A stretch of 21,214 nucleotides of DNA from an uncultured Eubacteriales bacterium (GCA_902465495.1 CABQND010000038.1:1-21214), one strand, 5' to 3'. Shown: positions 1 to 7,629, counted from the stretch's first letter. Numbers and translations are program-made. The notes: generated from the letters alone by a model not told the origin.

Positions 1-73
1 GCTTTGCCTTCGGGGCGCGGGTCTTTTAAATATCCGATCAAATTTTTTTAATCGTTCTTATATTTCTGTTGAA

Positions 74-2101
74 TCAATGAATCAGCGAGCCGATCTCTGC
101 ATCTTCGGCGGCAAACAAAACACGGCAAGTGCCATCTTCGTTCGTGCTCGCAAGCAGCATTCCGTTCGAATACTCGTTCCCGAATTTATGCGGTTTGAGG
201 TTGACGAGAACAACGATCTTCTTACCGACAAGCTGCTCAGGCTCATACTGATCTGCTATGGAAGATACGATCACTCGCTCGCCCATACCATCGTGCAGAG
301 TCAACTTCATCAGCTTATTGGTTTTGCGCATGGGCTTTGCCGAAAGGATCTTGCAGACCCGCAAATCATTTTTCGCAAAGTCTTCCAATTCGATTTGCGC
401 TTTGACAGGCGCAGGCGCCGAAACATATTTATCTTCGACAGGAACTGCTTCCTTTGTAATTTCAACAGGCGCAACAATTTCTTCTTTCGCATCAGGATCG
501 TCCTCTTCGGAAAGAGAAAAATCAAGCAAATTCAAATATCTGTCTGCGTCCACTGCAAACAAATATAAATACAAGCGAGGCCCCTTATCTCGGGAAAGGA
601 GCAGATTATATACGTCTTTGAAGAACTTGCTCTGTACTTCTTTCAGAGCATTCTTATCATCCGCCTTATCGGGATATACGCGCTTAGGAATCGCGTACAA
701 CTCGCTCTGCAAGGACTCCAGGGTGTAACCGCCTTTCTCCACATACTCTTTGAGCTGTTTTACGCAGGCGCGTTCCTCCTCGTTCATTGTTTTATAATAC
801 TGCCAGTTGCGCTTTTTCAAAAGAACGTTTTCGCTTTCGGGCGAACAGGTACGAAGCCAAAATTTTGCTTTTTCGAAACGCTCTTCAAATTCATCTGCCG
901 TATAAGGAGTACCGATCTTTGCAAAGAGTTTTTCCATCATCTCCGCGTTGAAATCGACAACAGAGCCCAATTCGACAAGCTGCCCCATCGGAACAGGCAC
1001 AACCGTGCGGCCCGCAACCATACAATTTTCCATAACGCGCGCGGTCGCTTCATTGGCCGTTCCGTCGCGATATGCGGTGAGCATTTTATCGAACTCGAAA
1101 TACTGGCGCAGAATTTCATCCGAAAGGCAGAAATCAAAGGCTTTCAGCGGTTCGGTTTTGGCATACAGCCACAAAATCACTTCGGGCTGATACAGTTTCA
1201 AAAGGAAATCGGGGGTCATGTTGAAGCCCGAAGAGCCGCTCATCTTTCCGACACTCCCCTTGATCCCGATAAATTCATACCCCTGAAAAAGCGGCGCAGG
1301 ATATCCGAATACTTCACGCGAAACATCCTTTGCGGTGTCATAACTGCCGTTTTTGGAAGCATGATCTTTGCCGCCCGGTTCAAAATCGACACCCTCGGCG
1401 AGCCAGCGCATCGGCCAGTCCACCTTCCACTGCAACTTGCAGTTGAAATCTTTTGTAAAATCAAAATCCCCTTCATGACCGCATTCGCACAAATAATGCG
1501 CCTTTGTGCAATCCTCGGAAAGCGACACGATTTTTGTACTGTCTTTATGGCAATGCGGGCAGAAAATAGAAACAGGGTAGTAATTTTCGCGTTCTTCCTC
1601 GGTCGAATCCTGCGTGCGGTGCTTGTCCAGGATGTCAAATATCTTTTTGCGATTTTGCAAAGCAAATATAACGTGCTTCGCATATCTTCCCGAACGATAT
1701 TCCTGCGCCTGGAAACGGAACTCCATTTCTATCCCGAATTTTTTCAGCGACGCCATAAATTCCTTTTCAAAATGCTCGGCATAGCTCTTGCAGCAACCGA
1801 ACGGATCGGGAATGTCCGCATACGGATATCCGATGTATTTTTCAAAAGAATTGTTCCTCAAATAATCGGATACATTTTTAGGCACCTTGCGAAGCCGATC
1901 GTATTCGTCCCACGAAAACAAAAGTTTCGCTTTTTTGCCCATCTTCAAAAGGGCACGATACACAAAATAACTGGTTGCAATATCGCGGAAATTTCCTATG
2001 TGCACCGATCCTGACGGCGAAATACCCGCCGCGCATACATATTCTTCTTTGTTCGGATTCCTGCGGACAATCTCTTCCGCAAGCTTGTCTGCCCAATACA
2101 T
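74..2101 (-). CDS. lysK: Class I lysyl-tRNA synthetase with fused C-terminal tRNA-binding (OB-fold) domain
   Basis: Charges tRNA-Lys with lysine in the cytoplasm. The N-terminal half is a class I Rossmann catalytic domain with the HIGH-type motif HIGN at residues 34-37 and the KMSKS-type motif KMSGS at 286-290. Cysteine pairs near residues 181-184 and 205-207 look like a zinc ribbon. A charged, proline-rich linker (about 530-565) leads to a C-terminal domain (about 568-675) that resembles the Trbp111/MetRS C-terminal tRNA-binding OB fold. I chose the ATG at 2101 (675 aa). The frame also opens at a GTG at 2122, but AAGGAGAGG lies inside that extension, 9 nt before the ATG, and works as its ribosome binding site. 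Class I LysRS normally ends at its helical anticodon-binding domain, so the extra domain is unusual. The family call is very secure. Confidence 0.96.
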   Translation of the reverse strand: MYWADKLAEEIVRRNPNKEEYVCAAGISPSGSVHIGNFRDIATSYFVYRALLKMGKKAKLLFSWDEYDRLRKVPKNVSDYLRNNSFEKYIGYPYADIPDPFGCCKSYAEHFEKEFMASLKKFGIEMEFRFQAQEYRSGRYAKHVIFALQNRKKIFDILDKHRTQDSTEEERENYYPVSIFCPHCHKDSTKIVSLSEDCTKAHYLCECGHEGDFDFTKDFNCKLQWKVDWPMRWLAEGVDFEPGGKDHASKNGSYDTAKDVSREVFGYPAPLFQGYEFIGIKGSVGKMSGSSGFNMTPDFLLKLYQPEVILWLYAKTEPLKAFDFCLSDEILRQYFEFDKMLTAYRDGTANEATARVMENCMVAGRTVVPVPMGQLVELGSVVDFNAEMMEKLFAKIGTPYTADEFEERFEKAKFWLRTCSPESENVLLKKRNWQYYKTMNEEERACVKQLKEYVEKGGYTLESLQSELYAIPKRVYPDKADDKNALKEVQSKFFKDVYNLLLSRDKGPRLYLYLFAVDADRYLNLLDFSLSEEDDPDAKEEIVAPVEITKEAVPVEDKYVSAPAPVKAQIELEDFAKNDLRVCKILSAKPMRKTNKLMKLTLHDGMGERVIVSSIADQYEPEQLVGKKIVVLVNLKPHKFGNEYSNGMLLASTNEDGTCRVLFAAEDAEIGSLIH

Positions 2102-2141
2102 TTGGCTGAACCTCTCCTTCACTGCTTTCTTCTGTTTTATT

Positions 2142-2170
2142 ATTATAGCATATCGGACGCCTTAAATCAA
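2142..2170 (-). promoter_or_regulatory. Sigma-A promoter of the lysyl-tRNA synthetase gene
   Basis: Read on the minus strand, the -35 TTGATT (2165-2170) and a perfect -10 TATAAT (2142-2147) are separated by exactly 17 bp. The -10 lies about 40 bp upstream of the chosen ATG at 2101. No riboswitch- or T-box-sized leader fits between them. Confidence 0.85.
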
Positions 2171-2231
2171 ACCGTAAAAGGCAAATTGTTGAATTTTATG
2201 CTGTATTTTCGTTCCCTTTGCGTATGTTTTG

Positions 2232-2240
2232 TGTTATAAT
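2232..2240 (+). promoter_or_regulatory. Extended -10 promoter of the azlCD unit
   Basis: A TGT-TATAAT extended -10 lies at 2232-2240. No good -35 is present at the expected distance (TTCCCT at 2212-2217 is poor), which fits an extended -10 promoter. Transcription would start near 2247, giving a leader of about 40 nt. It is divergent from the lysyl-tRNA synthetase promoter. Confidence 0.65.
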
Positions 2241-2246
2241 AAAGTC

Positions 2247-2260
2247 CCGCTGCAAAGCGG
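2247..2260 (+). other. Small GNRA-capped hairpin in the azlC leader
   Basis: CCGCT (2247-2251) pairs with AGCGG (2256-2260) around a GCAA tetraloop, right at the predicted 5' end of the azlCD transcript. There is no U-tract after it, so it is not a terminator; a 5' mRNA-stabilising stem is one possibility. It may be incidental. Confidence 0.4.
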
Positions 2261-2287
2261 CACAGATTTTACTCACAGGTTATACTT

Positions 2288-3085
2288 ATGCGATTCTCAC
2301 GCGGTTTAAAAGACGGGCTGCCCATTGCGCTCGGTTATGTACCGGTTGCGTTTGCTTACGCAATACGCGCAATCGATGAAGGGTTCCCGCCTTGGTTTCC
2401 CATACTCGTTTCAGCAACGAACTTTACCGGTACCGGACAATTTATCGGAACCGACCTCATTGCAGCAGGCGCATCTCTCGCTGTCCTTCTCGCGACCATG
2501 CTCATCATCAATATCCGTTATCTGCTGATGTCTATTTCGCTGGCGCAAAAACTGGGCGGAAAAACACCGCTCTGGCAAAGGATCGTCCTTTCTTTCGGCG
2601 TCACTGACGAAAACTATGCCGTTGCAGTGCGCCAACCGCAAAAACTGACTTTTTCGTATCTGATCGGCGTCATGAGCTGTTCGTTCTGCGGCTGGCTGGG
2701 CGGAACAGCCCTCGGTGCCGCTTGCAGTTCTCTTCTATCCGCCGTTCTCACAGGCGAAACAGGCGCCTTGTACTACGAGATCATAATGAGTGCGTTCAAC
2801 ATATCTCTGTATGCCATGTTCGTGGCAATCATTGTCCCGCCTTCACGCGACGATCTTCACGTACTCCTGCTCGTTGTTTCCTCGGTAGCACTCAGTTGTG
2901 TATTTTATTTTATCCCGATCTTGCAAAAGCTTCCCGATGGTCTGGATATTATTATCTGTTCCGTCGTCTGCACGGTCATCGTTGCTCTTTTATTCCCGCA
3001 TGTTCCCGAAGAATTTCGCGATAAACAGGAAACCGATGAAAAAGTTTCCGATTTGCACAGCGATGGCAAAGGAGGGATCCAATGA
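2288..3085 (+). CDS. azlC: AzlC-family branched-chain amino acid exporter, large subunit
   Basis: Large membrane subunit of the AzlC/AzlD (BrnFE-type) exporter, which in studied bacteria expels branched-chain amino acids or analogues. The 265-aa protein shows family hallmarks in order: GYVPVAFAYAI in the first helix, NFTGTGQF near residue 45, NIRYLLMSISLA near 75, and TDENYAV near 106. Five or more hydrophobic segments follow, and a charged hydrophilic tail runs from about residue 240. The ATG at 2288 has only a modest ribosome site (ACAGG). Its stop overlaps the start of the azlD gene in an ATGA, so the two subunits are translationally coupled. The substrate is inferred from the family; nothing in the sequence fixes it. 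Confidence 0.9.
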   Translation: MRFSRGLKDGLPIALGYVPVAFAYAIRAIDEGFPPWFPILVSATNFTGTGQFIGTDLIAAGASLAVLLATMLIINIRYLLMSISLAQKLGGKTPLWQRIVLSFGVTDENYAVAVRQPQKLTFSYLIGVMSCSFCGWLGGTALGAACSSLLSAVLTGETGALYYEIIMSAFNISLYAMFVAIIVPPSRDDLHVLLLVVSSVALSCVFYFIPILQKLPDGLDIIICSVVCTVIVALLFPHVPEEFRDKQETDEKVSDLHSDGKGGIQ

Positions 3086-3399
3086 CTCTCTCCGATATGC
3101 TGATCGGCTGCGCCGTTATGTTCGCTGTTACCTATATCTGTAAAGCCCTCGGTCTTCTGTTTGTCAAAAAACAGATCAAAAGCACATTTGTTCAGTCATT
3201 TCTTTATTATCTGCCATACAGTGTGCTTGCCGTGATGGTGTTCCCTGCCATTCTGTTCTCCACCACTTATATTTGGTCAGGTATCGCAGGAACACTGGTT
3301 GCGCTAGTACTCGCCTATTTCCGCCGAGGATTGCTTGTCGTTTCGTTCGCTTCCATAGCGACCGTTTTTCTTGTCGAACAAATTATTGTTCTGCTGTAA
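3082..3399 (+). CDS. azlD: AzlD-family branched-chain amino acid exporter, small subunit
   Basis: Small partner of AzlC. The 105-aa protein has about four hydrophobic helices, including LYYLPYSVLAVMVFPAIL and a typical AzlD end in a helix with ALVLAYFRRGLLVVSFASIATVF. This size and layout match the family (about 100-110 aa). The start at 3082 overlaps the azlC stop by 4 bp (ATGA) and has a strong AAAGGAGGG ribosome site inside the end of azlC. It is recognised both by its sequence and by its obligate position behind azlC. Confidence 0.88.
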   Translation: MTLSDMLIGCAVMFAVTYICKALGLLFVKKQIKSTFVQSFLYYLPYSVLAVMVFPAILFSTTYIWSGIAGTLVALVLAYFRRGLLVVSFASIATVFLVEQIIVLL

Positions 3400-3442
3400 T
3401 CACTACCCTACGATCAAAATTGTAGCTACAGAGGATAAAAAA

Positions 3443-4732
3443 ATGCCGATCACGAAAAGACGATTGCCGGAAATCTTGATAGCGATGATCTTTTTTATTG
3501 TCGCTGTTTGGAATTTTTTTACCGCAAACGTCATGGAACAATTTTTACGCTTTCATTCGTTTGCGTCCATACTGGGCGGGATTTCTCGATGGATCGGAAT
3601 GTGCGGGTTTGTCATTTTGCCCGTCGCACTGATTTACCGTGAAGAACGTTGCCGGATCCTTGCTATAACGGCTGTCCTTCCGGCGATACTTATCGGGCTA
3701 TGTCTTCCGCACCCCTATTTCGCAGTACACGAAAATACGCATATAGAAATTGCGGCTTATATTTCCTACAACATCGCATCCTTTATTGCTTGCCTGTATA
3801 TCCTTTGCAGTATTTTGTACGAACGCCTTGCTTTTCGTCCCACACCGTTGCAAACTCATCAAGTTTCCGTTAAAAGCGTTTTTGTTCTCTTTGTATTGCT
3901 TGCCGCCGGATGTGCGCCGTTGAATTTTTTTATGCAATTCCGTTCTCTTATGAAGATTGAATGGTTACGGTTCCGTATCTTCGGGGCTTGGCATATCTTG
4001 TTTGTTTTATTATGTGCCGCCGCAACCTTTGCTCTTGCTTCCTATCTTAAAAACAAAAGCAAAAAACAACGTTTTTTTGCTATGCTTTTCCTTTCAGGAG
4101 TACTTTTATACCAGCTGGCTGTTCGCTTTTCTTTTGTGCGTTTGCATGATTATCAAACCGCTCACGGAATCATCGGTGCTCTTCCCTTGTACGTTTGCAG
4201 TTTCGGGATTATGCTTCTTCCCTTCGCTGTACTTTCGCATTCTTCTTTTTTCCGAAGCGCACTGTTTTTGATCAACACACCGGGCGCAATTATTGCATTT
4301 GTCAATCCCACAATCGGCCATTCGTGCGTGTTGCATTATAATACAACTTATTTTGTTTTTTCGCATGTCTTGCTCTTTGCCGTTACTGCAAACCTGGTTC
4401 TTCGCTTGGGCGCAAGACCAAACGCATCACACTTAAAAGCCCTTGCATGTCTGATACCCTGTTATTATACGATGATGTTTGCTCTTAACGTTGCAGCGGT
4501 ACTTTCAAACCCCTCCTACGACCCAAACTTTTCTTTTGTTTCAACATCCCCTCTTCCCATTCGGTTTGAAAAAATTTTGCCTGTTTCCCTCGGCCCTATT
4601 TCTTTTTCTCCATTTTATCTCCTGCTGCTTTGTGCGATTCAGTTTGCTCTCGCTTTCATTACGTACGCTGTTTATCGCCTCATTGCAGATAAATTCAAAA
4701 GACGGAAAAATTTTGATTCAAAAGAACCATAA
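3443..4732 (+). CDS. YwaF/TMEM164-like polytopic membrane protein with an extra N-terminal half
   Basis: A 429-aa integral membrane protein with about 10-12 hydrophobic segments. Residues 210-415 resemble the YwaF/TIGR02206 family, related to eukaryotic TMEM164. Similar stretches include a helix around LPLYVCSFGIMLLPFAVL with Cys252, NTPGAIIAFVNP at about 278-289, and FSHVLLF with His308. A conserved Cys and His are the proposed catalytic pair in TMEM164, an acyltransferase. Ordinary YwaF proteins are about 230 aa, so the first 200 residues (five or six helices) are additional. I start at the ATG at 3443, after GAGG; an in-frame upstream opening at 3371 overlaps azlD and encodes no plausible N-terminus. 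It follows azlD by 43 nt and is probably cotranscribed. The local DNA is more A/T-rich than its neighbours. The function is unknown, and the family link is moderate. Confidence 0.65.
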   Translation: MPITKRRLPEILIAMIFFIVAVWNFFTANVMEQFLRFHSFASILGGISRWIGMCGFVILPVALIYREERCRILAITAVLPAILIGLCLPHPYFAVHENTHIEIAAYISYNIASFIACLYILCSILYERLAFRPTPLQTHQVSVKSVFVLFVLLAAGCAPLNFFMQFRSLMKIEWLRFRIFGAWHILFVLLCAAATFALASYLKNKSKKQRFFAMLFLSGVLLYQLAVRFSFVRLHDYQTAHGIIGALPLYVCSFGIMLLPFAVLSHSSFFRSALFLINTPGAIIAFVNPTIGHSCVLHYNTTYFVFSHVLLFAVTANLVLRLGARPNASHLKALACLIPCYYTMMFALNVAAVLSNPSYDPNFSFVSTSPLPIRFEKILPVSLGPISFSPFYLLLLCAIQFALAFITYAVYRLIADKFKRRKNFDSKEP

Positions 4733-4788
4733 TACGCTTATAATAATTGATTCAACGTCTTTCTTAATCAAATCTTTTCTTAAAGCAT

Positions 4789-4824
4789 AAAAAATCGGCT
4801 CTGTAATTCAGAGCCGATTTTTTT
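4789..4824. terminator. Bidirectional rho-independent terminator
   Basis: A perfect 15-bp stem (4789-4803 with 4809-4823) with core AATCGGCTCTG/CAGAGCCGATT closes a TAATT loop. It is flanked by A-runs on the left and T-runs on the right. It lies between two convergent genes and can serve both strands. Confidence 0.92.
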
Positions 4825-4851
4825 ATTCGAAATAATTTTACAAATTACCGA

Positions 4852-6387
4852 TTATTCCTTGGGTTTTTCTTGCCCGCAAGCAGCCTCGGTTTCTTCTTGC
4901 TCCTCTTCCAGTTTCTCCAACTCAATGTCCGCAGCCGAAGGCGCAAGATTAACAATCGCTTTTTCTTCCGCTTTCTCCTGTTCTTCCGTAGGCTGTTTGG
5001 AATTGGGAATGACCAAATTCAAAACAATTGCACTGATCGTCGCGATCGCAAGCGGAGAAATTTCCACATCGCCGATCATAACTTTGTAAATGGTGTTACC
5101 CGTAACGTCACCGATCAAGCTCATTGCGCCCATACCCAAACCAATGGCGAGCGTAACCGAAACAACGATAAGATTTTTCGTATTATTGAAATCAACCTTG
5201 GAATCGACAAGAGTACGAAGACCGGAAGCCGAAATCATGCCATACAATACGATGGATGCACCGCCGATGACAGGCGCAGGAATCGTTGCCAAAAAGTCAG
5301 CGAACACCGACAACATACCAAAGATAACCGCAAGGCAGGCCGCAAAGAAAATATTGCGAGGATTGTAGTTTTTCGTGATCGCAAGCACAGCTGTATTTTC
5401 GCCGTACGTCGTGTTCGCAGGTCCACCCAAAAGACCGCTGACCGCCGTTGCGATACCGTCACCCATAACTGTGCGATGCAGACCGGGATCAACCATGAAA
5501 TCTTTTCCGCAAACCGTGCTGTTTGCACTGATGTCACCCAAATGTTCCATGAACGTGACGATAGCAAGCGGAACAATCATTAAAATTGCAGACACAAGGG
5601 TTGTCCCAAATGTAGAAGAAGCAAAGCCTTTATAGAAAGAAAATTCTTCCGCGATGTGCTGGAAAATCACGATACGGCCTGCACTGAATGCCTTAGAACC
5701 GTCAAAGTGACTGAATACGCCGTTCTCCTGCACAATATAGCTCAACAGACTTCCGCCAGGCGCAAAGCTGATGCAGAATGCATACACATATCCAACGCCA
5801 AACCCGAGCAAAATAGGAATGACTTTCAGGAAAGACTTGGGTTTCGCATACGCGTTCACGAGGATCATTGTGAGCGCCGTTACGATCGCTGTCGTCCAGG
5901 ACTTCCATGCTTCGACGCCACTCACTCCGATAATATTGCTTTGGAAAGCTTTCGGTGCCAAAATCATACCGATGATGAGTACAACAGGACCTACAACAAT
6001 CGCCGGGAAAAGTTTGCGGACCTTCTGTACACCGACATATTTGATAATGATCGAAAAAATAACGTATACAAGACCGGCAAGAACGAGCGAAACCGCAACA
6101 GCGGCTACTGCTTCCTGCCACGCCGCACTATACATTTCTTTATCCGGCCCGACTACCGCGATCAGCGCAGGCAGGAAAGCAAAGCTGGACCCCAAAAACA
6201 CGGGCACCTTTTTCTGCGAAATGAAATAGAAAATAATCGTACCGATACCAGCCGCGATCATCGCCATGGCAATGCTCATATTCGCGAGGATCGGGACGGT
6301 AATGGTTGCGCCCAGCATTGCAAACATATGCTGGAAACTGAGCGCTGCGTCCTTTGCCGTAAGCGGCAGTTTCTTGAGCTTGGTCAT
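4852..6387 (-). CDS. uraA: NCS2-family uracil permease (UraA-like)
   Basis: Proton-coupled import of uracil, or possibly xanthine, across the cytoplasmic membrane. The 511-aa protein begins with the NCS2 hallmark FQHMFAMLGATITVPIL (18-34). It has Glu281 in FMEHLGD and Glu330 in TTYGENTAVLAITK. These glutamates are 49 residues apart, the same spacing as the two substrate-binding glutamates (241 and 290) of E. coli UraA. APVIGGASIVLYGMI at 371-385 also fits the uracil branch. The last 50 residues form an acidic cytoplasmic tail absent from typical family members of about 430 aa. The ATG at 6387 has a strong GGAGGGG ribosome site. It is a monocistronic unit with its own promoter and terminator. 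The uracil assignment over xanthine is likely but inferred. Confidence 0.93.
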   Translation of the reverse strand: MTKLKKLPLTAKDAALSFQHMFAMLGATITVPILANMSIAMAMIAAGIGTIIFYFISQKKVPVFLGSSFAFLPALIAVVGPDKEMYSAAWQEAVAAVAVSLVLAGLVYVIFSIIIKYVGVQKVRKLFPAIVVGPVVLIIGMILAPKAFQSNIIGVSGVEAWKSWTTAIVTALTMILVNAYAKPKSFLKVIPILLGFGVGYVYAFCISFAPGGSLLSYIVQENGVFSHFDGSKAFSAGRIVIFQHIAEEFSFYKGFASSTFGTTLVSAILMIVPLAIVTFMEHLGDISANSTVCGKDFMVDPGLHRTVMGDGIATAVSGLLGGPANTTYGENTAVLAITKNYNPRNIFFAACLAVIFGMLSVFADFLATIPAPVIGGASIVLYGMISASGLRTLVDSKVDFNNTKNLIVVSVTLAIGLGMGAMSLIGDVTGNTIYKVMIGDVEISPLAIATISAIVLNLVIPNSKQPTEEQEKAEEKAIVNLAPSAADIELEKLEEEQEETEAACGQEKPKE

Positions 6388-6418
6388 AACCCCTCCGCAA
6401 TTATGTAATTATTTCGAG

Positions 6419-6436
6419 CGGTTCTCTACCGAACCG
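6419..6436 (-). promoter_or_regulatory. Stem-loop in the uracil permease leader
   Basis: In the short permease leader the transcript contains CGGTTC-GGTAGA-GAACCG, a perfect 6-bp stem with a hexaloop. An ATTT/AAAT pairing can extend it below a small internal loop. The overall shape recalls a PyrR binding loop, but the hexaloop matches only GA of the CNGNGA consensus. Regulation by uridine nucleotides would make sense for this gene but is not shown. Confidence 0.4.
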
Positions 6437-6457
6437 TCAAAATCCGCTATCTTTTTT

Positions 6458-6486
6458 ATTGTACTATAAACGCAGAAGAATTGCAA
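6458..6486 (-). promoter_or_regulatory. Sigma-A promoter of the uracil permease gene
   Basis: The -35 TTGCAA (6481-6486) and -10 TACAAT (6458-6463) on the minus strand are separated by 17 bp. The start site falls near 6451, giving a leader of roughly 65 nt before the ATG at 6387. Confidence 0.8.
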
Positions 6487-6516
6487 TCGAATCAGCACAT
6501 TCCTGTCACATTTCCT

Positions 6517-6906
6517 TCACAAATTTTGCTTTCTCTTTTCCCGCGTTCTCTTTTTATCGTTACATAAATCGTAACTGAGCATAAACAACTTTTCTAATTC
6601 TTCCTCATCCACGGCATGTAAACGCACGGTGATCCAGTTGCGTTTATTCATATGCCAAGCCGGATAAATTCCGGTGCGGCTTTCGCGCAGAAAAATTGAA
6701 AGCTCGGGCGGGCATTTCAAATTTAAACAAAATTCGCTTCCCTCTCTTTCTCCAAAATACTTTTTCGGTACGCCAAGATAAATCCCAAACCATTTTCGAT
6801 TGTCCTTACGACGAAACACTGCCGTCTCAAAATCATTTTCAAAAGGATAATCGATACACCCGTCTCCAATCCTCAAACCAATCTTAAAAAGCTGCTCTTT
6901 TTCCAT
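6517..6906 (-). CDS. MmcQ/YjbR family protein
   Basis: A 129-aa soluble protein of the MmcQ/YjbR family (CyaY-like fold, often labelled DNA-binding; biological role unknown). The hallmark block is CPPELSIFLRESRTGIYPAWHMNKRNW (about 65-91), followed by ITVRLH and a C-terminal SYDLCNDKK helix. The N-terminal helix ending in DYPF (19-22) is also typical, which supports the ATG at 6906. The C-terminal end is very basic (KKRTREKRK). The ATG has no ribosome site: it lies only 6 nt downstream of a TATAAT box, so the mRNA would be essentially leaderless. The uracil permease gene downstream has its own promoter, so the two are not obligately linked. Confidence 0.85.
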   Translation of the reverse strand: MEKEQLFKIGLRIGDGCIDYPFENDFETAVFRRKDNRKWFGIYLGVPKKYFGEREGSEFCLNLKCPPELSIFLRESRTGIYPAWHMNKRNWITVRLHAVDEEELEKLFMLSYDLCNDKKRTREKRKQNL

Positions 6907-6912
6907 ATTTTC

Positions 6913-6941
6913 ATTATAACGCTATTGCCAAAACAAATCAA
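6913..6941 (-). promoter_or_regulatory. Promoter of the MmcQ/YjbR gene, placing transcription start at the ATG
   Basis: TTGATT (6936-6941), a 17-bp spacer and TATAAT (6913-6918) on the minus strand. Only six bases separate the -10 from the ATG at 6906-6904, so a normal start site falls on or next to the initiation codon. Confidence 0.8.
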
Positions 6942-6987
6942 CACTTTTTGCGAATCAGTCGAAGTTTATAAAATTCCCGACGATGTA

Positions 6988-7016
6988 TTGCAATTTCCTG
7001 CATTCTGTGATAAAAT
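6988..7016 (+). promoter_or_regulatory. Promoter of the four-helix membrane protein gene
   Basis: The -35 TTGCAA (6988-6993) and -10 TAAAAT (7011-7016) are spaced 17 bp apart, about 30 bp before the ATG at 7047. Confidence 0.75.
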
Positions 7017-7046
7017 AGTGATACTAAATTTGCTAGGAGGATAATT

Positions 7047-7550
7047 ATGGCAAAAAAGAAAAGTTTCAGCTATTATATTGCTGGGGGAATTGCACTCTTG
7101 TTCGGCATCGCAGCTTTCTGCATGATGTTCCTCGACTGCGTTTCTTATGAAGGAAAAGTTCTTGGCTCAAGTTTTTCTTTCACGGGTATGGAGCTCGCTT
7201 TCGGCAGCAAAATTGAAGGCGGCGGATTTTCTGTGGAGACCCTCAAATTCAACATCATGACGACGCTCGGCTTTTGCCTGCCGTTAGTCGGCGGATTGCT
7301 CGCGCTGGTATTCAAAAACGGCCTCATCACAAAAATTGTAACGACGGCTTGCTTTGTTGTCGGTGCCGTCTTCCTGTTCAGCACCACCGGCTTTACGGCA
7401 ATCAGCCTCGGCGGCTCTGAGACAAAAGACGTCATTACGGCGCTTTATACCGAAAAGCTCGGCATTGGCGCGATCCTCGGCGGCGTTTTCGCCGTAATCG
7501 GTGCCGTTGTGTGCTTCTTCAAAGGTACAATCGCCAAGAAAATCGGTTAA
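7047..7550 (+). CDS. Unknown small membrane protein with four predicted helices
   Basis: I do not recognise this 167-aa protein. It opens with a basic stretch (MAKKKS) and has hydrophobic segments at about 9-29, 68-90, 94-118 and 137-159, and ends KGTIAKKIG. The loop between the first two helices (30-67) is small-residue rich with few charges and probably lies outside the membrane. The topology is consistent with both ends inside. The ATG follows a clean AGGAGG ribosome site. It has its own promoter and terminator, so it is expressed as a single gene. No enzymatic motif is visible. Confidence 0.8.
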   Translation: MAKKKSFSYYIAGGIALLFGIAAFCMMFLDCVSYEGKVLGSSFSFTGMELAFGSKIEGGGFSVETLKFNIMTTLGFCLPLVGGLLALVFKNGLITKIVTTACFVVGAVFLFSTTGFTAISLGGSETKDVITALYTEKLGIGAILGGVFAVIGAVVCFFKGTIAKKIG

Positions 7551-7580
7551 AACGGAACAAACAACTCTTCTACCAATCAT

Positions 7581-7616
7581 AAAGATGCCGACGGATATTT
7601 CCGTCGGCATCTTTTT
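7581..7616 (+). terminator. Rho-independent terminator of the four-helix protein gene
   Basis: A perfect 15-bp stem (7581-7595 with 7600-7614), AAAGATGCCGACGGA and its complement, around a TATT loop, ending in a T-run to 7616. It lies 30 nt after the stop codon. Confidence 0.93.
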
Positions 7617-7629
7617 ATACTTTCATGCA

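Noticed and set aside
1..40. A GC-rich stretch followed by TCTTTT, resembling the right half of a terminator
   Set aside because: The left arm would lie outside the window, and the visible GCC/GGC pairing is too short to call.
1361..2014. A 217-codon plus-strand frame opposite the lysyl-tRNA synthetase gene
   Set aside because: Antisense shadow of a well-supported gene; no motifs or ribosome site.
6419..6436. Purine or PreQ1 riboswitch before the uracil permease
   Set aside because: The leader is short and lacks the three-way junction and conserved loop bases of a purine riboswitch, and does not match PreQ1 sequence.
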